37,039 nucleotides of DNA from Candidatus Alcyoniella australis (lineage in GTDB: Bacteria; Lernaellota; Lernaellaia; JAVCCG01; Alcyoniellaceae), in NCBI GenBank assembly GCA_030765605.1, contig JAVCCG010000150.1, positions 1 through 37,039 on the forward strand. Reading direction: 5' to 3'. Of this stretch, positions 27,204 to 35,168 are shown one piece after another. The position numbers were made by a program, and so were the translations under genes. The notes beneath the pieces were generated by a model, which searched no databases, was not told the origin of the DNA, and saw nothing but the letters and a program-made list of their open reading frames with translations. The first letter of the stretch is position 1. Each line of letters opens with the position of its first letter.

Positions 27204-29159
27204 TTATTCGAAGCTCTTGTCGATCTGGATCGCGTTGCGCGCCTGCTCCAGCCCCTGTTGCAGCTCAAGGTCGTCGGGGTCGACTCGCAGCGCGTTCTGG
27301 TAGGCGCGCAGCATCCCCTGATAGTCCTTGCGGCGCTCGGCGGCCACGGCCTCGCGGCGGAAGCTGTCCTCCATCATCTGCAACTTCTTTTCTGCGTCAA
27401 CGTTGTCGATGTCAAAGAATTTCACCAGCCGATACAACGAGGCCGAGTTGTACAGCGGAGGAGAGACCCAATGCTGCGAAGCAAAGCAGCGTTCGGCCCG
27501 CGGCATCAGCACCGCGGTGGGGTCGCGCAGGAAAAGATATCCGCCGACCGACAGCGCGATCAGGGCCAATACGGCGATGTACGGCGCGAACTTATGCAGT
27601 GTGGCGCCCCTACGCCGCTTACGCGTCTTGGCGATCAGTTTCAGACGAAATTCGGCGTCGGTTCTGTCCGGTGAAATGCTCAATACCTTTTTATAGCGTC
27701 GGCGCGCGCGCCGGATACGACCGGCCCGCTCTGCGCGTTGGGCCAGTTGAAACATTTGGTCGGCACTCTGGCGCCGCGCGCGTACCGCCTTCTTTTTTTC
27801 GATGGCCTGCGGCACCCGGTAGCACTGTAGAACCTTTTCCAGCTCCGATTCGGCCCGGGCGAGCTGTCCCTGGTCGATCAGTTTCTGGGCGCGGGACAGC
27901 AGGCCGTTAACCAGGCGATCCACGCTTTGGTAGGTATCAAGCCGATGCAACAGCGTAGCGTCGCCAGGATTGATCTTGCGCGCGCCCTCGAGCAATTTTA
28001 CCGCGCGTTTGAGCTTGCCGTCGTTGTAGAAAAGCTCGGCTCGATCCATCAGCGACGTGAGCTTCTCCATTTTTTTTAACGACGTCGGCAGTTCCATCGG
28101 CACGGTCTCGGGATCACCGTTGAGCGTAGCGGCCATCGAGGCCCGAGCCGAATGCGTGACGGAAAGCTGACCGGCTGCGGAGGGCATGTTGCGCGGCAAT
28201 GTATCGCTCAGCGCGTAGAACGCCTCCTGAGCTTCACGGGCGGTGCTGAATCGGTCTTGCGGATTCTTCTGCAGCAGGCGCATCACCGCTGCATCGAGTT
28301 TCCCGGGCAGGCCCTCGCGCTTTTTCGAGATCAACGGCGGATCTTGATCCAGGTGCGCCTTCATCAACACCGGGATCGGCTGATCGTGGAAAGGCGGACG
28401 GCCGGTGAGGCACTCGTAGAGCACCACGCCGAAGCTATAGAGGTCGGAGCGATGGTCGACGTTTCCGCTCCATTGCTCGGGGCTCATATACTCTGCGGTG
28501 CCGACGATCTCGCCGGGTCGGGTGACGCTGCTGAACTCGATCGAGCGCGCAATGCCGAAGTCCATCAGGCTGACCAGGCCGTCGTTGCCCAGCATGATGT
28601 TGCCCGGCTTGATGTCGCGATGGATCGTACCGCGCGAGTGTGCGAAGTCCAACGCACCGAGGGTTTGCACCGCCACGTTGATCACCGCGTCGGCCGGTAG
28701 CGGTCCTTTTTCGCGCACGCGTTGCGACAGAGTGCGTCCGGCAAGGAACTTCATCACAAAAAACGTCAGGCCCTCGTCCTGGCCGACGAAATAGATCGGT
28801 ACGATGTTCGGGTGATCCAGGCTCGAGGCGATGCGCACCTCGGCCTGAAAACGCTGCACCAAGTTCTCGTCCATGGCGAACTGCGGCGGGAAGACCTTGA
28901 TTGCCACGTAGCGCTCGAGGCCGATCTCCTGAGCCTGGTAGACGAAGCCCATGCCCCCGCGACCGATCTGCTTGATGATCCGGTAGCGTTCCAACAGCAG
29001 GTCGTCGCCGGTCAAAGGGGCGTTGGGATCACGCTTGGGCAAGGCCGGCTGGGGCGGGGAAAAAATCTGTTGATCCAGATCGCTGTCAACGTTCGGATCG
29101 ATGTGCGAATCGACCTTGAACGGATCTGTGCCGCGATCGTGTTGCCTACCCTCAGTCAT
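27204..29159 (-). CDS. Hanks-type Ser/Thr protein kinase with membrane anchor and TPR-like repeats
   Basis: This is a 651-residue active-looking kinase: P-loop GRGGMGFVY (67-75), Lys88 in VAIK, Glu107 in helix C, catalytic loop HRDIKPGN (180-187), DFG (200-202) and APE-like SPEQW. A 54-residue acidic leader precedes the kinase domain. After it come repeats resembling TPRs (about 350-510), one membrane helix (PYIAVLALIALSVGGYLFL, about 525-545) and a further TPR-like stretch (YQGMLRAYQNALRVDPDDLE) outside the membrane. It probably phosphorylates neighbours or itself in response to envelope state. No partner phosphatase is in the window. ATG 29159 has GAGG upstream. Confidence 0.92.
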   Translation of the reverse strand: MTEGRQHDRGTDPFKVDSHIDPNVDSDLDQQIFSPPQPALPKRDPNAPLTGDDLLLERYRIIKQIGRGGMGFVYQAQEIGLERYVAIKVFPPQFAMDENLVQRFQAEVRIASSLDHPNIVPIYFVGQDEGLTFFVMKFLAGRTLSQRVREKGPLPADAVINVAVQTLGALDFAHSRGTIHRDIKPGNIMLGNDGLVSLMDFGIARSIEFSSVTRPGEIVGTAEYMSPEQWSGNVDHRSDLYSFGVVLYECLTGRPPFHDQPIPVLMKAHLDQDPPLISKKREGLPGKLDAAVMRLLQKNPQDRFSTAREAQEAFYALSDTLPRNMPSAAGQLSVTHSARASMAATLNGDPETVPMELPTSLKKMEKLTSLMDRAELFYNDGKLKRAVKLLEGARKINPGDATLLHRLDTYQSVDRLVNGLLSRAQKLIDQGQLARAESELEKVLQCYRVPQAIEKKKAVRARRQSADQMFQLAQRAERAGRIRRARRRYKKVLSISPDRTDAEFRLKLIAKTRKRRRGATLHKFAPYIAVLALIALSVGGYLFLRDPTAVLMPRAERCFASQHWVSPPLYNSASLYRLVKFFDIDNVDAEKKLQMMEDSFRREAVAAERRKDYQGMLRAYQNALRVDPDDLELQQGLEQARNAIQIDKSFE

Positions 29160-29170
29160 CGAGCCTCATT

Positions 29171-30427
29171 CTAGCCGTCCTGCGAACGCCGCGCCAAGCG
29201 GAAGATCAAGCCCGCCAGCACCAGCACCGCCAGAATCAGCGCCGCGGTGAGCAGCGGCTTGTAATCCCGCGGCGGGGCCGGAGTCGCGGGGCAGACGTAT
29301 TCGGGGTTGGCGCTCTGCGGACTCAGGGACAACGCCTCGGGCCGGACGTCGGGCAGAAACTCGTAAACAGCCTGGATGTCGTAGACCGGAGCCTTAACGC
29401 CGGGCGCGCCGTAGAACAAATTGATCTGTGCGCCGGGCAGGGCGGGTATCAACAAGTAGCGACCCTGTCCGTAGGCGCTGATCCCCTGCACCGCCAGCGG
29501 CGGGTTGTCGCCCTGTTCGATCATGACCTTGATCTCCCGGGTCCAAGCCTCGGGAAAGGAGATGGTCAAATTCTGGGCGTGATACAGCTCGCTATCCACC
29601 GAAAAGATGTTCTGCGCAGCTACCGGCCGCCAGTCGTCGACGTTGAGCAGCGCGAACAGCCGCACCGGCCTGCTGAAATTCGTACCCTGCACATCGAACG
29701 TAACGTGGCTGATTAAGTAACTGTGTCCCAAGTCGTAACGCAATGTCGTGGTCTTGGCCTCGGGATCGTCCACTCTGCTCACCAGTACCGAGTCGCGCCT
29801 GATCAGCCGCGACTCGAATTTGATGTTGCGTTCGACCCTCACCGCGTCGGGCTTGATGATCGAGCCGGACTGACAGCGAATACGCAGCCTGATGCGGCGG
29901 GCGTCGGTCTCGGGATGTCGCAGGCGCAGATGGCGCGACTGCACCTCGTCGGTGTAATCGAAGATGCCCATCCCGTGCTGCACGCGCGACCATTGGCCGT
30001 CGACCATCGCGTCCATATCAACCCTGCAGCGGAAGTTGTGCTGGTCGGTCTGCACGAAAAGTTGGTTGTAGCTCATCAACCCCTCGGGCATCTCAAGCTC
30101 GAAGCGCACCGTGCCGTCGGCCTGCGCCGCCATGTTGGTCGGCTGCACGCTCACCGACTGGGTCACCCAGCGCGGGTTGTCGTCCAGCAGTTTGTAGGGC
30201 ACCGGGGTGCCCGAGCCGTCGTCGAGCCGCAAGTCGCCCAGATCGCGGCGCGCCGCGTCGAAGACCTCGCCGTCAAGTGCGATCAGGGCGTAATCGCCGC
30301 TGAACTGCTGGGGCAGTTGGACCTGTTTTTGATATTGAAACGGCGTGGAATCCAGTTGCGTAGCGTCGGCCGCGGCCGGTCCGGGCAACAGCAACAGCAG
30401 GGCGCTGAGCGCCAGGGCGTGTCTCAT
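29171..30427 (-). CDS. DUF3999 family exported membrane-anchored protein
   Basis: This 418-residue protein has a signal peptide (MRHALALSALLLLLPGPAAA), a long beta-rich extracytoplasmic part and a C-terminal membrane helix (about 390-410) ending in a basic tail. The N-terminal pattern YALIALDGEVFDAARRDLGDLRLDDGSGTPVPYKL is typical of DUF3999. These proteins are commonly encoded next to DUF2339 proteins, and here the ATG overlaps the DUF2339 stop by four bases. The function of the pair is not known to me. The beta-sandwich-like periplasmic part could bind glycan, which would suit a surface-polysaccharide operon, but this is inference. Confidence 0.85.
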   Translation of the reverse strand: MRHALALSALLLLLPGPAAADATQLDSTPFQYQKQVQLPQQFSGDYALIALDGEVFDAARRDLGDLRLDDGSGTPVPYKLLDDNPRWVTQSVSVQPTNMAAQADGTVRFELEMPEGLMSYNQLFVQTDQHNFRCRVDMDAMVDGQWSRVQHGMGIFDYTDEVQSRHLRLRHPETDARRIRLRIRCQSGSIIKPDAVRVERNIKFESRLIRRDSVLVSRVDDPEAKTTTLRYDLGHSYLISHVTFDVQGTNFSRPVRLFALLNVDDWRPVAAQNIFSVDSELYHAQNLTISFPEAWTREIKVMIEQGDNPPLAVQGISAYGQGRYLLIPALPGAQINLFYGAPGVKAPVYDIQAVYEFLPDVRPEALSLSPQSANPEYVCPATPAPPRDYKPLLTAALILAVLVLAGLIFRLARRSQDG

Positions 30428-32286
30428 GGACGTTCCTCCGGCGAAACCAGTTGCTCGATCTGCTTGCGAAACACGGCGTAGATTAATCCGACGGAGATCA
30501 ACACTGCGCCCAGTCCGACAAAGCTCAGTACGCGCCAGATCGTATCGAGAAAGCTCAGATCGAGCACAAAGACCTTGACGATCGTCAACCCGAGCAACGA
30601 CAGCGCCAGCCAGCGCAGCGCGGCGTTGCGCATGCTGAAGCCCAGCACCAGCAGCACCGCGCCGAACGCAATATAGAACCCGGACAGCGAGAGCATCATC
30701 GCGTGCTTGATCTGCTGCGTTGAATCAAAGGCATAGTCGGAGGTCCAATCCAGACCGGTAGTTTGCATTTCGAAAAAAGAGTCGATCTCCACCGAGCCCC
30801 ACACCAGGAACGCAATGCACGAAAAGATCATCAGCGCCAGGCGCACAATGCGCATCTCGCCCGCGGGCTTCAATCGTTCGGGATTGTAAATCCGAGCCCA
30901 GATTCCCAGGCAGACCAACGAGACCAGGAAGGCCAACGATCGATCGTTGAACAGTACGTGCATTGCGTCGGAGTGCGGGTAGAGCCAGCGCGAGCTGTCG
31001 AAGATCGCCAGACGGCCGAGCACCAGCGCGGCGATGATGTAGGCCGAGCGCCGCAGCCAGGGGCGTTGCAAACGGAAGCCGGCCCAGCTCAACGCCAGTC
31101 CCTCGAGCGCCCAGGCAATGGTTACATACTGCGCATCGAGCTGCATCGGCGCGGCAATGACCAAAAACACCACGGCCAGGCTGAGGTAGACGTTGATCAG
31201 GAAGCGGTCGTCAGCCACGCGCCTGATTGCCAGCAGAGCCGGGCCGAGGCTGACCACGGCCAGGGCCACGGTAAACAGGCCGACCCACTGACTGTGATCT
31301 ACCCACAGCAGGCCCACGGCAGTGGCGTAATACCAGACAGCGGCCAGGGCCAGGATGATCAGGCCCAGGGCGTCGGAACGGCGACGGCTGACGATGTTGT
31401 TGACGAACGAGAGCAGGGTAAACAGCACGAAGAACGCGCTGAGAAACGCCAGCGCAGGCCACAGCTTGCTAAAACCATAATGCGTGAAGAGCCAGGCCGT
31501 GAACGTGAAGATCGTGCACAGCAGGGCCAACAGGTCGAGCACGAACCAGCGCCTGAACATCGCGATCGCCAGGATCGCCAGGTCGAGCAGCAGCACGTAG
31601 CTGAACAGGCCGTAGAGGTTGTCCTTTCCGGTGTTGAGCATCAGCGGCGTGAGGAAGCCGCCGAGCAGGCCCAATATCGCCAGGGCCCGTGCGTCGTAGC
31701 GCACTGAGAGCACGATCGCCGCCACGGTGATCAGCACCATGAAAGCGTAGGCAGCGTAGACGTTGGTCAAATCGTAGAGTTGGAACGAGGCGAAGATCGA
31801 GAGGTAGAGCAGGGCGATGCCGCCGCCGCTGATCGCCTGTCCCCAATGATCGTGTTTACGCGCGCGCGCCAGTTCCGCGGCCAGCAGCATGCCCACTCCA
31901 CAACAGATGCCGATGATCACGCGCAGGGTCTCGTTGATCCAGCCGCGCTGGACGGCCAGGGCGAAAAAGAAACCTCCGGCTAGGATCACCGCCAGCACGC
32001 CGATCCAGAGGAAGAGCTTGGCGCCGATCAGCATCTCCATGCTCTGGCGAGGCTTTGGAGTGCGTAAGGCGGTCGCGGCTGCCGCTGGCGTGGACTTTGT
32101 GGACTGCGGCAGGGGAGGAAGCGGCTTTTGCCCTATGGGACGGGCGACCTGCGGCAATGCTGCGGGCGTAGCGGGCTGCTGCGGAGTCTGTTTGGCCGAC
32201 GACTGCTCGAGCTGTTGCAGGCGTCTCTCGAGCCGATCGACTTTGGCCAACAGCTCCTCGATCAGCTTTGCGTGGTCTTGCGTCAT
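30424..32286 (-). CDS. DUF2339 family polytopic membrane protein
   Basis: This 620-residue protein opens with a cytosolic coiled coil (KLIEELLAKVDRLERRLQQLEQ) and a Pro/Ala linker, then roughly 20 closely spaced membrane helices. This is the DUF2339 architecture. ISGGGIALLYLSIFASF and LGLLGGFLTPLML resemble the conserved family core. The frame is open upstream to 32382, overlapping the preceding gene, but ATG 32286 has AAGGAA at good spacing and gives a normal N-terminus (MTQDHAKLIEE). It overlaps the DUF3999 start by ATGA. Its role is unknown; a transporter or flippase-like function is only a guess from topology. Confidence 0.85.
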   Translation of the reverse strand: MTQDHAKLIEELLAKVDRLERRLQQLEQSSAKQTPQQPATPAALPQVARPIGQKPLPPLPQSTKSTPAAAATALRTPKPRQSMEMLIGAKLFLWIGVLAVILAGGFFFALAVQRGWINETLRVIIGICCGVGMLLAAELARARKHDHWGQAISGGGIALLYLSIFASFQLYDLTNVYAAYAFMVLITVAAIVLSVRYDARALAILGLLGGFLTPLMLNTGKDNLYGLFSYVLLLDLAILAIAMFRRWFVLDLLALLCTIFTFTAWLFTHYGFSKLWPALAFLSAFFVLFTLLSFVNNIVSRRRSDALGLIILALAAVWYYATAVGLLWVDHSQWVGLFTVALAVVSLGPALLAIRRVADDRFLINVYLSLAVVFLVIAAPMQLDAQYVTIAWALEGLALSWAGFRLQRPWLRRSAYIIAALVLGRLAIFDSSRWLYPHSDAMHVLFNDRSLAFLVSLVCLGIWARIYNPERLKPAGEMRIVRLALMIFSCIAFLVWGSVEIDSFFEMQTTGLDWTSDYAFDSTQQIKHAMMLSLSGFYIAFGAVLLVLGFSMRNAALRWLALSLLGLTIVKVFVLDLSFLDTIWRVLSFVGLGAVLISVGLIYAVFRKQIEQLVSPEERP

Positions 32287-32299
32287 CGATTCCTTCGAG

Positions 32300-33151
32300 T
32301 CACTGTGCCGCCAGGCACTGCATATCGTCGTTCTCCAGATCGTTGTCCAGCGTTTTGAACTGTTCCTCACTCCAGGAGACAATTGCAGGTGCTGGCCAGT
32401 TCACGCACCAACGCTCTGGCTGACGCGAGATCAGTACTGACTCACGGTACGATATGGTCAACGGACGCGGGGCAGTGCCCTTCCGCGGTTGCATCCAGGA
32501 GAGGCTCACCGGAAATACGATCCGCCAATCGCCGTCGCTCTCCGAGGTCTGCCATCGGTCCGCGGAGTCGATTACCAGCTTGAACAGCGCGTCGATCTGA
32601 ATCGAGTAGCCCACGAACTGGGACCAGAACAGAGCATAGCTCGCGGGGGAGTGGAATGCGCCCAGCAGCAAAGGTTCCAGGCGCTTTTCAGCCTCGCCCT
32701 CATCATTCTTCCAGACCTTAGACCCCTGGGGCAGCATGGCGTAGGCCGCCTCAAAGGCCTCGATATTAATCAGCCTGCAATAGCGCTGCAACGCCTGCAC
32801 AGGCGTTGTCGGCTTCACGTCAAAGCCTAGTATTATAAGTCTCTTAACTAGGTCGAAGACAAGCCTGAACAGCAGTAGATAGAGACCAATGAAGAGCTGG
32901 GCCAAGCCCAGCAGGGATTCCATAGCAAGCAACTTGCCGAAACGCACTCCCAGTCCAAAGGCCAACAGCCCGAGTACGATCCACGCCCAGTAATGGGAAT
33001 CAGCCAACACAAAAAAAACTATGATCAGCGCGGCTATTAATGTCAGGCACAGCCATATTAACCCGGCAAAACCCGATGCCAGGCTCTTTACTCCATAAAC
33101 CAAGTCGCGCCGCAGACCCCGCGCAATGGATTTTGCCGTGCCGTCGACCAT
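32300..33151 (-). CDS. Unknown membrane protein, first gene of the kinase operon
   Basis: This 283-residue protein matches no family I recognise. Residues about 20-120 contain three to four membrane helices (AGLIWLCLTLIAALIIVFFVL; ILGLLAFGLGVRFG; QLFIGLYLLLFRLVFDLV). The remaining 160 residues are soluble, with many Trp (ALFWSQFVGYSIQ, SLSWMQP, RWCVNWPAPAIVSW). ATG 33151 was chosen, with AGGA upstream; a GTG 18 codons earlier (33205) is possible, but the extra residues look unlike a start. It ends 13 bases before DUF2339. Being first in the operon and separated by an AT-rich gap from the divergent lipoprotein, it likely follows the operon promoter. Confidence 0.65.
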   Translation of the reverse strand: MVDGTAKSIARGLRRDLVYGVKSLASGFAGLIWLCLTLIAALIIVFFVLADSHYWAWIVLGLLAFGLGVRFGKLLAMESLLGLAQLFIGLYLLLFRLVFDLVKRLIILGFDVKPTTPVQALQRYCRLINIEAFEAAYAMLPQGSKVWKNDEGEAEKRLEPLLLGAFHSPASYALFWSQFVGYSIQIDALFKLVIDSADRWQTSESDGDWRIVFPVSLSWMQPRKGTAPRPLTISYRESVLISRQPERWCVNWPAPAIVSWSEEQFKTLDNDLENDDMQCLAAQ

Positions 33152-33455
33152 CAGCGGCGATCCTGGGATAGCATTGTTACTATAGACACATCGGGGATGT
33201 ATCACATGACAAGACTCTGGACAAGCAAAAGTCTTGTAGAACGCTAAATTACTTAAATTAACAACCTGTTACTGATTAATTCTCATGTTAATTATACAAT
33301 ATTGTGTGTAACATATAGTTAATCAACGTAAATTTAGATTAATGTAAATTTTCTTCCTCTGCCTGCGTTTGTTCTGCTAAGTTTATATTACTATCAGGCC
33401 TGGATTATTCACCGGGCGCATTACAATTTCGGGGCGAATTTAAGCGGGAGTGCTG
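33152..33455. promoter_or_regulatory. AT-rich divergent intergenic region
   Basis: About 300 bases separate two divergently transcribed genes, and 33240-33400 is very AT-rich compared with the GC-rich surroundings. It contains a direct repeat GTAAATTT at 33328-33335 and 33344-33351 and several TTAAT-type strings. Many -10-like hexamers occur, so no single promoter can be chosen by eye. The plus-strand gene has GGGAG at 33446-33450. No ORF or RNA gene is apparent. Confidence 0.5.
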
Positions 33456-34034
33456 ATGAAAGCCAAGTATTGCCTATGGCTGTGTTTGATCATGGCCTCG
33501 GTCCTGTTTTGCTTTGTGCTGTCCTGCGATTCAGCGGACGATGACGACAGCACATTGGACAACGACGATGACGACGCTGACGATGATTCGGCTGACGACG
33601 ACAGTACGGACGATGACGACGATGATGATGACGATCAGCCCGACGCTGAAAGCTACAGCGGCACCTGGGAAGGCCAGATCGATATCGAGTATTACAACGC
33701 CACGCCCCCCAAGACCGACGATCTGCGTCACGTGATCGTTGTCGACCCCAGTGGAGCTTTTATCGGCAGCCTATCCTACGGCGAGGGGACCAGTGGAGGC
33801 GATGCCCCGGAAAAGGAACTGACCGAGGGAGAGCTGCGCACCAGCGACAATATAATTTCCTGGGAAATGCAGTGGACCAGCTCGGGCAGCGGCAAAACCT
33901 ACGACTTCTCGTTCACCGGGGTGATCTACGAACAAGACCAGATGGGAGGAGCCTTTGACTCGATCGAGGTAGGGTCAGAACTGAGCTACTCCTACGGCAT
34001 CTGGACGCTGTCGAAGATCGAAGAATCGAACTAA
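33456..34034 (+). CDS. Lipoprotein with Asp-rich linker and C-terminal beta domain
   Basis: This 192-residue protein has a signal peptide ending in the lipobox VLSC with Cys24, so it should be a lipidated envelope protein. A spacer of about 36 residues follows that is nearly all Asp with Ser, Ala and Thr (DSADDDDSTLDNDDDDADDD and onward). The C-terminal roughly 130 residues begin SGTWEGQIDIEYY and alternate polar and aromatic residues, suggesting a small beta-barrel or lipocalin-like fold. ATG 33456 is preferred over GTG 33450 because GGGAG ends five bases before it. The acidic linker may bind Ca2+ or act as an extended surface tether. The stop overlaps the opposing iscU end by four bases. 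Confidence 0.85.
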   Translation: MKAKYCLWLCLIMASVLFCFVLSCDSADDDDSTLDNDDDDADDDSADDDSTDDDDDDDDDQPDAESYSGTWEGQIDIEYYNATPPKTDDLRHVIVVDPSGAFIGSLSYGEGTSGGDAPEKELTEGELRTSDNIISWEMQWTSSGSGKTYDFSFTGVIYEQDQMGGAFDSIEVGSELSYSYGIWTLSKIEESN

Positions 34035-34687
34035 TCGCGCGTTAACTCGGATCCGCAGGTCGCACAGTGCGTTGCACCGTACTTCGCGGTTGTGCCGCAA
34101 TGCGCGCAGAGCTTGAAGTTGTTGCCGCAGGGCCCGCAGATCGGATCGTCCGGATCGATCGGCGCGTTGCAATAGGGGCAGAGGGCGTTCTCCTGGTCTT
34201 GCTCTTGCTCTTGCTCTTGCGTGGCGACATCGCAGTTGATCCCCGACAGCCCTTGTCCGAAGCGTTCCTCCAGGCGTTGATCAAGGCTCTTCAGCGTCTC
34301 TTCCTGCGCCTCGGGACGCGCGTCGCCGCGCTTGTAATAATCCTCGATGGCGCGGTGCAGCGCGTCGGCCCCGAGGTTGGAGCAGTGCAGCTTCTGCTTG
34401 GGCAGGCCGTCGAGCGCCTCGGCCACGGAGGCGTTGGTGATCAGCATTGCATCGTCCAGAGTCTTGCCTTTGGCCATTTCGCTGACCATCGAGCTGACCG
34501 CGATCGCCGCTCCGCAGCCGAAGGTCTTGAACTTGACGTCGACCAGGCGATCGTCGCGGACCTTGATGTAGAAGGTCATCATATCGCCGCAGACCGGATT
34601 ACCTTCCTCGCCGATCCCGTCGGCGTCGGGAATATCGCCGACGTTTCGCGGGTTCGTGAAGTGGTCCAGTACTTTTTCGGAGTACAT
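34031..34687 (-). CDS. iscU: Fe-S cluster scaffold IscU/NifU-N with C-terminal double zinc ribbon
   Basis: The first roughly 125 residues are a complete IscU scaffold: PVCGDMM (Cys33, Asp35), FGCGAAIA (Cys58) and KLHCSNLGADAL (His101, Cys102) supply all cluster ligands. Instead of ending near residue 130, the protein runs to 218. A helical segment leads to a Gln/Glu repeat (EQEQEQDQE), then two zinc-ribbon knuckle pairs, Cys170/173/184/187 and Cys194/197/208/211. This differs from NifU, whose extra domains are a [2Fe-2S] domain and a CxxC domain. It starts nine bases after the Rrf2 gene. The scaffold role is secure; the ribbon may recruit a partner protein. Confidence 0.9.
   Translation of the reverse strand: MYSEKVLDHFTNPRNVGDIPDADGIGEEGNPVCGDMMTFYIKVRDDRLVDVKFKTFGCGAAIAVSSMVSEMAKGKTLDDAMLITNASVAEALDGLPKQKLHCSNLGADALHRAIEDYYKRGDARPEAQEETLKSLDQRLEERFGQGLSGINCDVATQEQEQEQDQENALCPYCNAPIDPDDPICGPCGNNFKLCAHCGTTAKYGATHCATCGSELTRD
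34197..34220. repeat. Hexanucleotide tandem repeat (TCTTGC)x4 inside iscU
   Basis: Four exact copies of TCTTGC encode the Gln-Glu run joining the IscU and zinc-ribbon parts. Copy-number changes by slippage would keep the frame, because six bases equal two codons. Confidence 0.9.
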
Positions 34688-34696
34688 TGTTTCTCC

Positions 34697-35164
34697 CTAT
34701 TTGCCCCGTTTGGAGCAGCATGAGGCCGAGCTTGCAACATGCTCGACCTTGTCCATGTGCCGTTGGAGCAGCTCGGATAGATTGTGTCGGTCAAGTTCTT
34801 TCTGAATCGCGGAGTCCAGTTCGCGCCACAGCTCGCGCGATACGCAGACTTCCGAACGCGGGCAGTGCTCCCCATCGCCCAGACAGCCCACCGAGACCAT
34901 CGGCCCCTCGAGAACCTTGAGCACGTTGCTAAGCCTGATGCGATCGGCCGGCATTGCCAGGGTGTATCCTCCGCCTGTACCGCGAATCCCCCTGACGATC
35001 CCCGCACGCCGCAGTTGGCCGAAAATCCGGTCGAGATAGCGTCGGCTCAGGCCCAGATGATTGGCGATCACCGCCAGGTCCACCGGCCCGCCTTCGAGGC
35101 GCTCGCGCATTGCCAGATCGATCAACGCCATCACGCCGTATTGGCCGCGGGTGGTGATCAGCAT
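34697..35164 (-). CDS. Rrf2 family transcriptional regulator (IscR-like)
   Basis: This 155-residue regulator has the Rrf2 winged-helix domain (LITTRGQYGVMALIDLA, LGLSRRYLDRIFGQLRRAGIVRGIRGTGGGY). Cys94, Cys101 and Cys107 lie in the usual cluster-binding loop, spaced C-x6-C-x5-C, so it probably binds an Fe-S cluster and senses cluster status. A further Cys pair sits at the C-terminus (ASCCSK). It is placed inside the Fe-S assembly operon, between the E1-like gene and iscU, with gaps of four and nine bases. By analogy to IscR it would autoregulate this operon. The operator would lie beyond the window's right edge. Confidence 0.92.
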   Translation of the reverse strand: MLITTRGQYGVMALIDLAMRERLEGGPVDLAVIANHLGLSRRYLDRIFGQLRRAGIVRGIRGTGGGYTLAMPADRIRLSNVLKVLEGPMVSVGCLGDGEHCPRSEVCVSRELWRELDSAIQKELDRHNLSELLQRHMDKVEHVASSASCCSKRGK

Positions 35165-35168
35165 CGGC

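Noticed and set aside
33530-33640. Asp-codon region as a CRISPR or DNA tandem-repeat array
   Set aside because: The repeats are degenerate three-base codons in frame with a lipoprotein, with no spacers and no cas genes.
33531-33731. Minus-strand ORF with long Val/Ile runs, looking like a membrane peptide
   Set aside because: It is the reverse complement of GAC/GAT Asp codons in the lipoprotein and has no ribosome site.
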